NCBI GenBank assembly: GCA_021372715.1
Contig: JAJFTX010000111.1
Location: 1 to 29,384, forward strand
Reading direction: 5' to 3'
Source of the DNA: Methanobacterium sp.
GTDB lineage: Archaea; Methanobacteriota; Methanobacteria; Methanobacteriales; Methanobacteriaceae
DNA: 29,384 nt
Shown here: one piece after another, positions 1-8,600 of the stretch
How the letters are laid out: each line of letters begins with the position of its first letter
Numbering within the stretch: position 1 is the first letter of the stretch
Translations under genes and position numbers: made by a program
The notes under the pieces: model-generated
What the model was told of the DNA's origin: nothing
Databases searched by the model: none
What the model saw: only the letters and a program-made list of their open reading frames with translations

Positions 1-343
1 CTCCTTCGGGGATCTCATCCCAGGCATAAGGGGATACTAGGGCTTCTCGTGGTGATTCTCTCATGGGGACTGCCACTACTTCCAGGCCTTCGGCCAGTTC
101 TGTAGGAAGGTCCTTGAGGCTGTGCACTGCAAAATCCACACTACCTTCTATTACTGCTTTGTCAAGTTCTTTGGTGAATATTCCCTTAACATCCATCTGG
201 TATAGTTGGGAGTCTTTTATTTTATCTCCAGTGGTTTTTATTATCTCTATTTCCACTTTTTCATGGGTTATATTTGATAATTCACTAATGATATGTTTGG
301 TTTGTACCATTGCCAGTCTACTTCCTCTGGTACCTACTTTCAA
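1..343 (-). CDS. hemC: Hydroxymethylbilane synthase (porphobilinogen deaminase), N-terminal part, cut by window edge
   Basis: HemC joins four porphobilinogen units into hydroxymethylbilane, the linear precursor of all tetrapyrroles, in the cytoplasm. Reading the reverse strand from a TTG at 343 gives about 114 codons beginning KVGTRGSRLAMVQT, the family's N-terminal signature, followed by the TTGDKI segment, DVKGIFTKELD and FAVHSLKDLPTEL, which are the conserved substrate/cofactor-loop blocks of the first domain. The TTG start is chosen because GGAGATGAT lies just upstream, almost a perfect match to the 16S rRNA tail; there is no better ATG. The dipyrromethane-cofactor cysteine domain lies beyond the window. 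The gene follows cfbE in the same direction, separated by about 150 bases with a promoter-like region, so it probably has its own promoter. Its siting next to a coenzyme F430 gene suits tetrapyrrole supply. Confidence 0.93.
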   Translation of the reverse strand, partial: MKVGTRGSRLAMVQTKHIISELSNITHEKVEIEIIKTTGDKIKDSQLYQMDVKGIFTKELDKAVIEGSVDFAVHSLKDLPTELAEGLEVVAVPMRESPREALVSPYAWDEIPEG

Positions 344-374
344 TGATAATCATCTCCGCTAATTATTGAAAATT

Positions 375-407
375 CAATTAATATCAAATTAATTGGTATA
401 TTAATTG
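375..407 (-). promoter_or_regulatory. hemC promoter region with ATTAATTG inverted/direct repeats
   Basis: Upstream of the hemC TTG (343), the octamer CAATTAAT at 375-382 and its exact inverse ATTAATTG at 388-395 form an inverted repeat with a 5-base spacer. A second ATTAATTG follows at 400-407, 12 bases from the first. A TATA-like TTAATATACC (reverse strand, 395-404) lies inside, which would put transcription start near 373. The repeats therefore cover the TATA box to start region, where a repressor could act. The region is AT-rich, so chance is possible. Confidence 0.35.
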
Positions 408-494
408 TTTTTATTAAATTTCATAAAAAGTTCAACTTAGATTTATTATATTAAGTTTAGATGATGGTCCTTATAATCTTTCTATTAACCTATT

Positions 495-1826
495 TTATCT
501 TAGTGATAGGTCGGGATAATTTGACCGATAAATGAGGAGTATGTTGTGATATTGTTTTTCTATGGCGTATTCAACTGCCTGGACATAATCCTCACGATAA
601 GCCTGGCTTCTTTTTAATTTTTCTTTAATCTTTCTACCCAGTTGGTCTGTGAGTATTAGTTCTATATTCTCATCTAATCCATCTAATACTTCTGATACTG
701 ATTTTTCTTCTATTTCTTCACAGGTCACACCGTATTTTCCCCCAAAAACTACTGCGCTTCTAGGAAGGTCTTCTATCATATTTAAAGCTCTTTTAACAGC
801 TGTAACGTTTATACCTGGATTTATCTCTTCTATGATACAGGATTTTCCTTTGTATCGTAGGGATGTTCTACCTTTTATACCTTTGAAATTCATTAATCCT
901 TTTTTTATTGTATTTGAAGGTATTCCACAGGTTAATGAAGCGCATATGGCAGAGAGAACGTTCTCTAAATGGTGGTGTGCTGGTGCGAAGGTTATTATTT
1001 TAAATTGTTCCTCTACTGTTTCTCCGGTAATGGTTTTAAGTCCATGCACATCGACCTTAAAAACTGTTTCCTGAAGTCCATATAATATTTGGGTAGCATT
1101 TACATTAGCTTCCTCGGTCAATCCGAATGTATTTATTTTATCTTCATATTCCTGATAAAATTCATGGAAAGATGAGTAATTACAGGCTATTAACTTGTTT
1201 TTAAATATCTGGGCCTTTGCCTGGCTGGCTTTTATCGTCCCTGAGGCTATAATGTAATCCTCAGCTATGTTGGTTATAACACCTACCCTGGCCAGTCCTG
1301 TACCTCCCAGGGATGTTTCGGCTATAAAAATTCTGGGTTGATATTCTTGTCCCAGTTCCCAAGCAATTATCATGCTGGCTGGTGTTATACTTATATCTTG
1401 CTTTAACAATTTCCATTCATGGTTATCTAGAACTTCCACACCCAAACTGCTTAATATAAGTGGTCTAAATTCTCTGAAGATCTCCTTTAGCATATGAATG
1501 ACGCTGGTTTTTCCTTTAACACCAGTTACCTCAATAACCGGTAGTTTTAATTTTTTTTCCATTAAAAAAGCTACTGCTTCATGATGGGTCATGTCTATGG
1601 GATGATCTAAAAGACAATGGACCGGTGCTACTACTTTTAAGTCATTATTATCCTGTAAAAATTCCTCTTCGACAAGTTTAATTTTATTCTTTTTTAGATG
1701 TTCTTTTTGCTCTTCATTTAAAGTTTTATAAATATCCAAAGCATAGACATCATATTCTCCTAGTTTTGAAAATTCAGAGGCAATTTTAACCCCGCCATGG
1801 GTCATATCAACTATTAGAACCTTCAT
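495..1826 (-). CDS. cfbE: Coenzyme F430 synthetase (Mur ligase family)
   Basis: CfbE is the MurD-like ATP-dependent ligase/cyclase of coenzyme F430 biosynthesis; F430 is the nickel tetrapyrrole of methyl-coenzyme M reductase. The 443-residue protein starts MKVLIVDMTHGGVK, resembling the N-terminal nucleotide-fold signature of this family, has APVHCLLDHP near residue 67, the Mur ligase P-loop TGVKGKTS at 101-108, and a C-terminal ligase domain with GIKGRTSLR and INPGINVTAVKRAL. Its length suits a Mur ligase. The ATG directly follows the nadK TAG stop (TAGATG), so it is the last gene of the pdaD-IMPase-nadK-cfbE unit. Methanobacteriales also have pseudomurein peptide ligases of this superfamily; the N-terminal signature and the hemC neighbour favour CfbE. 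The role is assigned from family resemblance. Confidence 0.82.
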   Translation of the reverse strand: MKVLIVDMTHGGVKIASEFSKLGEYDVYALDIYKTLNEEQKEHLKKNKIKLVEEEFLQDNNDLKVVAPVHCLLDHPIDMTHHEAVAFLMEKKLKLPVIEVTGVKGKTSVIHMLKEIFREFRPLILSSLGVEVLDNHEWKLLKQDISITPASMIIAWELGQEYQPRIFIAETSLGGTGLARVGVITNIAEDYIIASGTIKASQAKAQIFKNKLIACNYSSFHEFYQEYEDKINTFGLTEEANVNATQILYGLQETVFKVDVHGLKTITGETVEEQFKIITFAPAHHHLENVLSAICASLTCGIPSNTIKKGLMNFKGIKGRTSLRYKGKSCIIEEINPGINVTAVKRALNMIEDLPRSAVVFGGKYGVTCEEIEEKSVSEVLDGLDENIELILTDQLGRKIKEKLKRSQAYREDYVQAVEYAIEKQYHNILLIYRSNYPDLSLR

Positions 1827-2663
1827 CTAACATATTCCGCCTTTAATAAGTTTTTCCCGTACTCTACGGTAGAAATCCTTGGTTAATCTTACGAAGATGG
1901 CATGGTCTTCTGATTTGGTGAAGATGATCTCATCCATGTAGTTTATCTCCTCTTCAGACTGGCCGTCAATAACTGCCATGGCCTTTTTACCCTCTCTTAA
2001 TAATTTAACCTTTATTTCACTATTATCTGGAACCACTGTTGGTCTGGATCCTAATTTAAAGGGACAAATAGGAACGATAACAAATCCTCCTACCCGGGGG
2101 TCGACTATGGGTCCACCGGCAGACATGGAGTAGGCTGTTGAACCACTGGGCGTGGCGATGATCAATCCATCAGCCCTTAACTCTTCCACCACCTCTTCAT
2201 CCACACTTATCTCGATGTGTAACATTTTAGCTGGTTTCCGGGTCATGATAACCACTTCGTTTAGAGCAGTCTGTTGTTTCTGGTTATGCTGGATCTGAAG
2301 CTGGGTTCTTGTTTCCTGGAAAAAATCATCATTCAATACTTGTTCTAATGATTCAAAGGTGTTTTCAGGATCTATCTCTGTTAAAAAACCAACTGTTCCC
2401 ATGTTTATACCGAGTAATGGTATTTTTTTGGAGCTGATAAATCTCTGGGTTCTGAGTATGGTTCCATCTCCACCTACGGCTATTATAATATCTGCTTCCA
2501 TCTCTTCCAGGGGGCAGGATAGCTCTTCATATTTTTTTAGTTTATCCACCACATCATTTTCCAGTAAAATCTCAATATTTCTCTTTAGAAGAAATTCAAC
2601 TATTTTATCAGTTAATTTAATGGATTCTTCCACGTCTATACGGCTTACAACACCTATCCTCAT
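1827..2663 (-). CDS. nadK: NAD kinase
   Basis: NadK phosphorylates NAD to NADP in the cytoplasm. The 278-residue protein has the diagnostic GGDGT motif (residues 64-68, catalytic Asp66), then NMGTVGFLTE, and the NAD-binding DGLIIATPSGSTAYSMSAGG block in the second domain. Length is usual for archaeal and bacterial enzymes. The start ATG at 2661-2663 sits one base after the TAA stop of the upstream phosphatase gene, and its stop abuts the cfbE ATG, so translation is probably coupled along the operon. In Methanocaldococcus jannaschii the same two activities are fused in one protein (MJ0917), in the same order; here they are separate. Confidence 0.95.
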   Translation of the reverse strand: MRIGVVSRIDVEESIKLTDKIVEFLLKRNIEILLENDVVDKLKKYEELSCPLEEMEADIIIAVGGDGTILRTQRFISSKKIPLLGINMGTVGFLTEIDPENTFESLEQVLNDDFFQETRTQLQIQHNQKQQTALNEVVIMTRKPAKMLHIEISVDEEVVEELRADGLIIATPSGSTAYSMSAGGPIVDPRVGGFVIVPICPFKLGSRPTVVPDNSEIKVKLLREGKKAMAVIDGQSEEEINYMDEIIFTKSEDHAIFVRLTKDFYRRVREKLIKGGIC

Positions 2664-2664
2664 T

Positions 2665-3495
2665 TTAGATACCCCCTAAAATCTTCAATAACTCTTTATG
2701 AATATTTTCATTCCCGGAAGCTACTATGGATGTTCTCTCCAGAACATTTAGTTTACTGTTTAAATTCTGGTTATATTCATCTGTTACCAGCCCCCCGGCT
2801 TCTTGAGCTATTAGTTTAGCTGCTGAAACATCTACTATACGTAGATTACCCCGAACGTCTAAAAATGCATCATATGTTCCGTCAGCCACATAGCAAAGCT
2901 CTATTGCCACAGAACCCAGTATTCTCATACGCCTTACCAATTTGCACAGGTTATCCACCATCTCCATATCACCCCGGTAGATATATGCTCCTATGGATGA
3001 CTGGGAAACATCGTTTTCTGCAGAATTAAAAATTGCATCACCATTCAAACTAGCTCCAGCACCTTTGGCTGCCTGATATATATCTCCGGTAGCGAAATTT
3101 TTAACAAATCCTAATTCTATATCATTCATGGTCATTGATCTATCATGATCGGTTATCTCCGCTATGGCCAGGGAAATACCATATGCAGGTATGTTTTTTA
3201 CGGCATTAAAAGTTCCATCTAGAGGATCAACCACGAATACTACCTCAGATTGACCCATACCAATTTCAATCCGGCCTATCTCCTCACTAACCAGGGTTAA
3301 AGGTCTATCAGCACTCTCCAATACTTCAACCACTTTTTCTTCCGCCACCAGATCTATTAATTTGGTAGGTGTACCATCAGCCCCCATTTTAACTATTTTC
3401 CCGGCCTTTCTCTCTCCTACTAATGGGTTGATTGCTTCATGGACTTCTTCCATTATTTCGGCGGATATTTTACTCCAGAATTTAATATCATCCAT
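2665..3495 (-). CDS. Inositol-monophosphatase/fructose-bisphosphatase family phosphatase, probable NADP phosphatase partner
   Basis: A 276-residue Mg-dependent sugar-phosphatase of the IMPase superfamily. Metal-site residues are visible: SEE at 70-72, the DPLDGT motif at 90-95, and the late VDVSAAKLIAQEAGG block holding the third catalytic aspartate. Archaeal members hydrolyse inositol-1-phosphate, fructose-1,6-bisphosphate or NADP. The sequence cannot decide which, but the position directly before nadK (one base apart) and the fused homologue in M. jannaschii make NADP phosphatase activity a reasonable inference; gluconeogenic FBPase is the alternative. AGGAGA lies before the ATG at 3495, which supports this start. 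It lies 17 bases after pdaD in the same operon. Confidence 0.88.
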   Translation of the reverse strand: MDDIKFWSKISAEIMEEVHEAINPLVGERKAGKIVKMGADGTPTKLIDLVAEEKVVEVLESADRPLTLVSEEIGRIEIGMGQSEVVFVVDPLDGTFNAVKNIPAYGISLAIAEITDHDRSMTMNDIELGFVKNFATGDIYQAAKGAGASLNGDAIFNSAENDVSQSSIGAYIYRGDMEMVDNLCKLVRRMRILGSVAIELCYVADGTYDAFLDVRGNLRIVDVSAAKLIAQEAGGLVTDEYNQNLNSKLNVLERTSIVASGNENIHKELLKILGGI

Positions 3496-3512
3496 ACTAT
3501 TTTTCTCCTATA

Positions 3513-3956
3513 TTATTCCAGATAAACCACCGCAGCTACAGCTGCTCCTAGGATTTTAACCCGGTGTTGCTGGGATTCTATTATTAAATCGTTGATTTTC
3601 TTACCTCGGATTCGCATCATATACTTTACCATATCTACTGCTTCCTCTTTAACCTCATCTGGATTCTTATTCACTCCAGAATGTTCCACCACACACCCCA
3701 GATCATCTGATAGGGCCATCGCTATAACTGCACATAGATCGTCCCCTTCCTGATCAGATGAGACATAGGAAAGAACCGTGTTCACCATTTTCCCGGCAGG
3801 GAACTGTGGAAGGTTTACCATCTCTGCATCGGCTGGTATTATGCTGGATACTTTTATAAGATTAATATCACCGATTCCAGCATCTAAGAGGGCATTATCA
3901 AATGCATTGAGTTTGGTGGGACCTTCTGCTTTTCCGGAAGTTATTGATACTTTCAT
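3513..3956 (-). CDS. pdaD: Pyruvoyl-dependent arginine decarboxylase proenzyme
   Basis: PdaD decarboxylates arginine to agmatine, the first step of archaeal polyamine synthesis. The proenzyme cleaves itself at a Ser-Ser bond and the second serine becomes the pyruvoyl cofactor. The site is visible in LIKVSSIIPADAE: cleavage would fall between Ser37 and Ser38 counted from the ATG at 3956 (41/42 from a TTG at 3968). The rest matches the family: FPAGKMVNTVLSY, SSDQEGDDLCAVIAMAL and the C-terminal HRVKILGAAVAAVV. I prefer the ATG at 3956 (147 residues), preceded by GTGGT; the upstream TTG would add four residues. It is first in the leftward operon and divergent from eIF5A. Its product is used by the agmatinase encoded at 4528-5388. 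Confidence 0.92.
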   Translation of the reverse strand: MKVSITSGKAEGPTKLNAFDNALLDAGIGDINLIKVSSIIPADAEMVNLPQFPAGKMVNTVLSYVSSDQEGDDLCAVIAMALSDDLGCVVEHSGVNKNPDEVKEEAVDMVKYMMRIRGKKINDLIIESQQHRVKILGAAVAAVVYLE

Positions 3957-4000
3957 CTTACCACTCAAAGTTTAAATATTGAAAAAAATATAGCCATTCT

Positions 4001-4010
4001 GTATATAAAT
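4001..4010 (-). promoter_or_regulatory. TATA box for the leftward pdaD operon
   Basis: On the reverse strand this reads ATTTATATAC, a near-consensus archaeal TATA box about 45-54 bases upstream of the pdaD ATG. Transcription would start near 3980 and leave a short leader. It would drive pdaD, the phosphatase gene, nadK and cfbE. Confidence 0.6.
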
Positions 4011-4047
4011 TTCATAGAAGATGTCTTAATCTTTGCCCTGCACTAAC

Positions 4048-4063
4048 TATTATATTGATGTAT
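4048..4063 (+). promoter_or_regulatory. Candidate TATA element for the eIF5A-speB unit
   Basis: TATTATATTGATGTAT lies about 55-68 bases before the eIF5A ATG and is the best TATA-like stretch on this strand between the divergent genes. It is weaker than the pdaD box. The 147-base divergent spacer holds both promoters. Confidence 0.35.
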
Positions 4064-4115
4064 AATTCTTACAGGGTTTAATTTTAATACACATTTTAAT
4101 GGGAGGTAAATATAA

Positions 4116-4505
4116 ATGTCAAAAAAAGTAGTGGAAGTTAAAACATTAAAAGTAGGTAAATACGTCATATTAGACGGTGAAGCATCCAAAATAGTGAATA
4201 TTCAAACATCATCACCAGGAAAACACGGCGCAGCAAAGGCCCGGGTGGATGCTGTGGGAATTTTCGATGGACAAAAAAGAGGCATCGTTAAACCTGTGGA
4301 TGCTAAAATAGATGTTCCTATTATCGATAAAAGAACCGCCCAGGTCCTGGCTTTGATGGGTAGTGATGTGCAGTTGATGGATATGGAAGACTATGAAACA
4401 TTCGAAGTACCCATACCCGATGAACTGAGAAATGACCTCATTGAAGGAGCCGAAGTAGGATATATCGTTGCCATGGGCAATAAGAAACTGATGAGAATAA
4501 AATAA
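4116..4505 (+). CDS. eif5A: Translation factor aIF5A (hypusine-containing)
   Basis: Archaeal IF5A binds the ribosome and relieves stalling; it needs deoxyhypusine/hypusine made from spermidine. The 129-residue length is typical. The hypusination loop SSPGKHGAAKARV is intact, with Lys36 as the modified residue, followed by the conserved DAKIDVPIIDKRTAQVL segment linking to the C-terminal OB fold (about 70-129). A strong GGGAGGT precedes the ATG at the right spacing. It is followed 22 bases later by speB on the same strand and lies back to back with pdaD, so both enzymes leading to putrescine flank the protein that needs a polyamine for its modification. Confidence 0.96.
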   Translation: MSKKVVEVKTLKVGKYVILDGEASKIVNIQTSSPGKHGAAKARVDAVGIFDGQKRGIVKPVDAKIDVPIIDKRTAQVLALMGSDVQLMDMEDYETFEVPIPDELRNDLIEGAEVGYIVAMGNKKLMRIK

Positions 4506-4527
4506 TGATTCTCAAATAAAAAGGGAA

Positions 4528-5388
4528 ATGATGTTTTTATACACAGAAGATCCTTTAAAATTTGCTTTTTCTAAAGATAAAATAGAATATAAGGATGATC
4601 CAGGATATGGGATTTTAGGCGTACCATTCGATGGAACCGCTACATATCAACCCGGCGCCAGGTACGGCCCAAACTCCATTAGGGAAGCATCTTATAATCT
4701 AGAAAATTTCAACCTATCACAGGATAGGCAACTAGAAACCCCACTTTATGACCTGGGAAACCTGGAAGTAATAAATGGGAACTTCCAGAAGACCAGTTTA
4801 AACCTGGAATCAACTATCAGGGAAATCTTAGATCTAGAAATAACTCCTCTAATTTTAGGTGGGGAACATATCATAAGTTACAGTATTTGTAAGGCTTTAA
4901 ATATACAAGATACCACTGTATTACACTTCGACGCCCACTTAGATCTTCGCGATGATTATCAGGGAGAAAAATACAGCCATGCCACGGTGCTGCGACGTAT
5001 TCATGATTTAAATCCAAGTCAGATAATACCCATCGGGATCAGATCCGGTTGTGAGGAAGAATTTGAATACACCAGGGAAGCAGGGATCAACTATTACACC
5101 GCTTCAGGCGTAAAAGAGAACTTAAAAGAAATTGAAAAGATAATATCCTCCCTTGAAGGACAGATATACGTAACCGTGGATATGGATGTGTTGGATCCGG
5201 CCTATGCTCCTTCTGTTGGTACTCCCTGTCCCGGTGGTTTAGATCCTCATGAATTACAGAAGTTATTATATTGTTTAAAAGATAAGGATGTTGTTGGTTT
5301 TGATTTGGTAGAGGTTTCATCCCGTTGTATGGGGGATATAACATCGGTTAATGCTGCTCAGGTTGTTTATGATTTTCTTTGTTTGTAA
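4528..5388 (+). CDS. speB: Agmatinase
   Basis: SpeB hydrolyses agmatine to putrescine and urea. The 286-residue protein is a ureohydrolase (arginase/agmatinase family) with all six usual Mn ligands: His114 in GGEH, Asp135, His137 and Asp139 in DAHLD, and Asp218 and Asp220 in DMDVLDPAYAP. The second motif residue is Glu in GGEH rather than the Asp of arginases. The N-terminal GVPFDGTATYQPGARYGP block is also typical. AGGGA precedes the paired ATGs at 4528 and 4531; either may be used. It is likely co-transcribed with eIF5A. Agmatinase rather than arginase is favoured because PdaD, which makes agmatine, is divergently encoded next door. Confidence 0.92.
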   Translation: MMFLYTEDPLKFAFSKDKIEYKDDPGYGILGVPFDGTATYQPGARYGPNSIREASYNLENFNLSQDRQLETPLYDLGNLEVINGNFQKTSLNLESTIREILDLEITPLILGGEHIISYSICKALNIQDTTVLHFDAHLDLRDDYQGEKYSHATVLRRIHDLNPSQIIPIGIRSGCEEEFEYTREAGINYYTASGVKENLKEIEKIISSLEGQIYVTVDMDVLDPAYAPSVGTPCPGGLDPHELQKLLYCLKDKDVVGFDLVEVSSRCMGDITSVNAAQVVYDFLCL

Positions 5389-5685
5389 GGACTTAACTTC
5401 TGTAAATTAAGGTCTTTCAGGCTAATTTTTCTGCTAATTATACAATAAACAAGCTTTAAATTATCAAAACACTCTAATAATTAGTGTGAATCCAACTTAC
5501 AGAAATATTAATAGAAATTATTTTTTTAACCAAATAATAACTATTTTTTTAATTTTAAATTATTCTGAAATTGTGATATATTTCACCAAAAACAGTTTAT
5601 TATTAATAAGTCTTTCTTTTTTAATTTTTTAGTAAAAAGTTTAATAATATATGAACTATTTTTCTTTAATATTATAATAAAAAAA
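5389..5685. other. AT-rich intergenic region before the beta-helix gene
   Basis: No coding region was recognised. Visible elements are an imperfect palindrome CACTCTAATAATTAGTGTG near 5469-5487, a distant inverted pair TTCTGTAA (near 5398) and TTACAGAA (near 5498), and several T runs. AATATATG at about 5646-5652 could be the TATA box of the following gene, giving a leader of roughly ten bases before the ATG at 5686. There is no clear ribosome binding site before that ATG. Confidence 0.5.
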
Positions 5686-8600
5686 ATGGGGGTATATACT
5701 ATAAAATACAGATTTATAATGCTACTTTTTGTCTTTTTATTCGCGATAATTATTTCTGGAACAGCTACAGCAGCAAGTTTTAACGATGATTCACCAGCAG
5801 ATGAAATAGACGCACAAGATGTTGATCAAAATTTAATAACAAATACTAATATTCCTGATCCCAGAGTGGTTAGGGATGGTAGTGTGGTTTATACATCTAC
5901 TACAATTCAGGATGCTATAAACCATGCGCAAGACGGAGACACCATTGAAGTAGACCCCGGCACCTACACTGAGAATATAATAGTCAACCATCAATTAACC
6001 ATAATAGCCACTGGGAGCGCAGCAAGCACCATTGTCCAAGCTGCTGATTCATCATTACCAGTATTCACCATCAACACGGCAGGTAGTGGATCCACCATTC
6101 AAGGCTTTACCATACTCAATGATTTAAGTGGAATGGACTTTTTTGCAGGAATCCTGTTAGATGAATCTGATAACAATACAATAACCGGGAACACCCTAAT
6201 CGATAATTGGTACAATATAAAAGGTCAAAATTCAGATAACAACCATATCATAAACAATGATATTTCTAATCCAAATTGGGGTGGCGCAGCCTGGGGAATA
6301 TCACTGGAAAACTGTAATCAAAACGAAATTAGCGACAATAACGTACACCAATGTATATATGGAATTACAATTTCAGGTGACGAAAACACCATCAGTGGAA
6401 ATATTATTAATAATAATCGAAGATGCGGAATAGACATCTTCGATGGTACAGATAACACCATAGAAGATAACACAATAAACTATAACGGATTGGACAAATA
6501 CAATCCGGGTCCTGGTATAGGATTATATAATTCAACCGGAACCACAATCAGAAACAATGCGTTTAAAGGAAACCTATACGGAGTAGTTTTAGAAGACTCT
6601 TCAAACAACACAGTATACCGTAACCAGTTCATAGCCAATATTGATCAAATCTCCATAATCGGGACCAGCACCAACAACACATTCAACTTAGACGCTCCAA
6701 CCGGAGGAAACTATTGGTCTGATTACACCGGACAAGACCGAGGAGATGGATTCGGAAATGTACCATATACCTTCACCGGCGGACAGGACAACCTACCACT
6801 GATAGGTACCGGAACCATATACAACGTATATCCTGGTCAAATCATCCAAAACATAATCGATATAGCATCTAACGGTGACACCATATTAATACATGGAAAC
6901 AGCGGAAGCCCAGCAACCTATACAGAAAATATCATAGTTAACAAACCACTTATAATAAAACCCGCTTATGATGGTACAATTACCATTCGAGGAGTAAATG
7001 CCGACCAACCTGTTTTCCTAATAGACAGTTTAGGAAGTGGTTCAACCATTCAAGGCTTCACAATAAATGATGCTGATGATAGTTTCGGTATTTACATTGA
7101 ATCAGCTATTAACTGCCTGATTAGTAATAACATTTTAAATGGGAATGAATGTGGGATCTTTATAGTAGATGGTGCTTCAAACATCATAACCAATAACACA
7201 GCAGAAAACTCACGTAGTGGCATCCGGATTGACCAAAATTCACATGACAACCAAATAATCGAGAACATCGCAATTAACAATCGGCTTGATGGGATTCATG
7301 TAGATGGATCATCTTATAATAACCTTATTCAAAACAACACCATTTATAATAACAATAATGGTATAACTGTGGAAGGATTTTCATATGAAAACCAAATAAC
7401 CAACAACTCAGTTTATAGTAACACCAATGCCGGAATAAAAATCACAGCATCATCATATAACATAGTAGAAAACAACAACATACACGATAACACAGAATAT
7501 GGAGTTCTAATAGATGCAGAAATTAATGAAGAAACCGGTGAAATAATACCATCTACAAATAACGACCTAAACGGGAATAATATTTACAATAATAACATTG
7601 GAATCAAAATAATCAACTCAGATAGCAATCTATTAGGCCAACAAGGCCCTAACATCTTAACTAACAACACATCCTATGGTATACTCCTGGATAACTCACT
7701 AGGTACATCTATGGAGCCCAATACCATTATCGGTAGTAATGTAGGATTAGCAATCTATAATCAAAGTAATTATACGTTTGTAGATGCATTCACCATTAAT
7801 ACCACAGGATATGGGATACACATCCAAAACTCCAACGAAAACCTAATAGTTTCCAGCATTTTGTCCAATAACAGTATTATGGGCTTATTTATCCAGAATT
7901 CCAATACAAATACCATAGAAGGAAATAATATTCAGAGCAATGGCTGGCTGGGAATCTGCCTTGATAACTCAGATTCCAACACAATAGACTTCGATAATGA
8001 AATCAGCGGTAATGGAGAAGGAATCTTCATAGTAAACTCCTCTAACGGAAATACTATCACAGGCAATAACATTCATCATAACTTCGATGCAGGAATAAAT
8101 ATTCTAAACGGTTCAACCGGGAATATTATCAGCGATAACCTTACAATAATAGGCAATGGTGTAATTGGAATACTCATAAGAGACTCAGATGCTAACACTA
8201 TCTCTGGAAACGGCATAGGAATTAATGGTTGGGCAGGTATAGCCCTGGACAATGCTGATGGCAATATCATCAACGGAAACAACATATCCGGTAACCTGGA
8301 AGGATTGAACATAATCCACTCTGCAGGAAACACTATTAACGGAAACACCATCATCGGTAACAGTAATATCGGTATAAGTATCATAAACGGTTCAACCGGA
8401 AATACAATCAGTTCCAACAATAATATATCCAATAACGGAATCCTAGGTGTTTATTTAAGAGACGCACAAACCAACACAGTCTCAGGAAACAATATACAAA
8501 GCAATAGCTGGGTGGGCATCTGCTTTGACAACGCAACCGGAAACATCATAAACAACGATAATAACATATCAGGTAACCTGGAAGGACTTTATATAGTCAA

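Noticed and set aside
63..362. Forward reading frame of 99 codons at the left edge
   Set aside because: It is the antisense shadow of hemC, whose reverse-strand protein is clearly recognised.
649..1074. Forward reading frame of 141 codons
   Set aside because: It lies wholly inside cfbE on the other strand, is Ser/Pro-rich as antisense frames of AT-rich genes are, and matches no family.
5389..5685. AT-rich region as a replication origin
   Set aside because: No repeated ORB/mini-ORB-like motifs and no cdc6/orc gene nearby.
8076..8432. Reverse frame of 118 codons inside the beta-helix gene
   Set aside because: Its Leu/Pro/Ile repeats mirror the Asn/Ile rungs of the real gene; an antisense artefact of the repeats.
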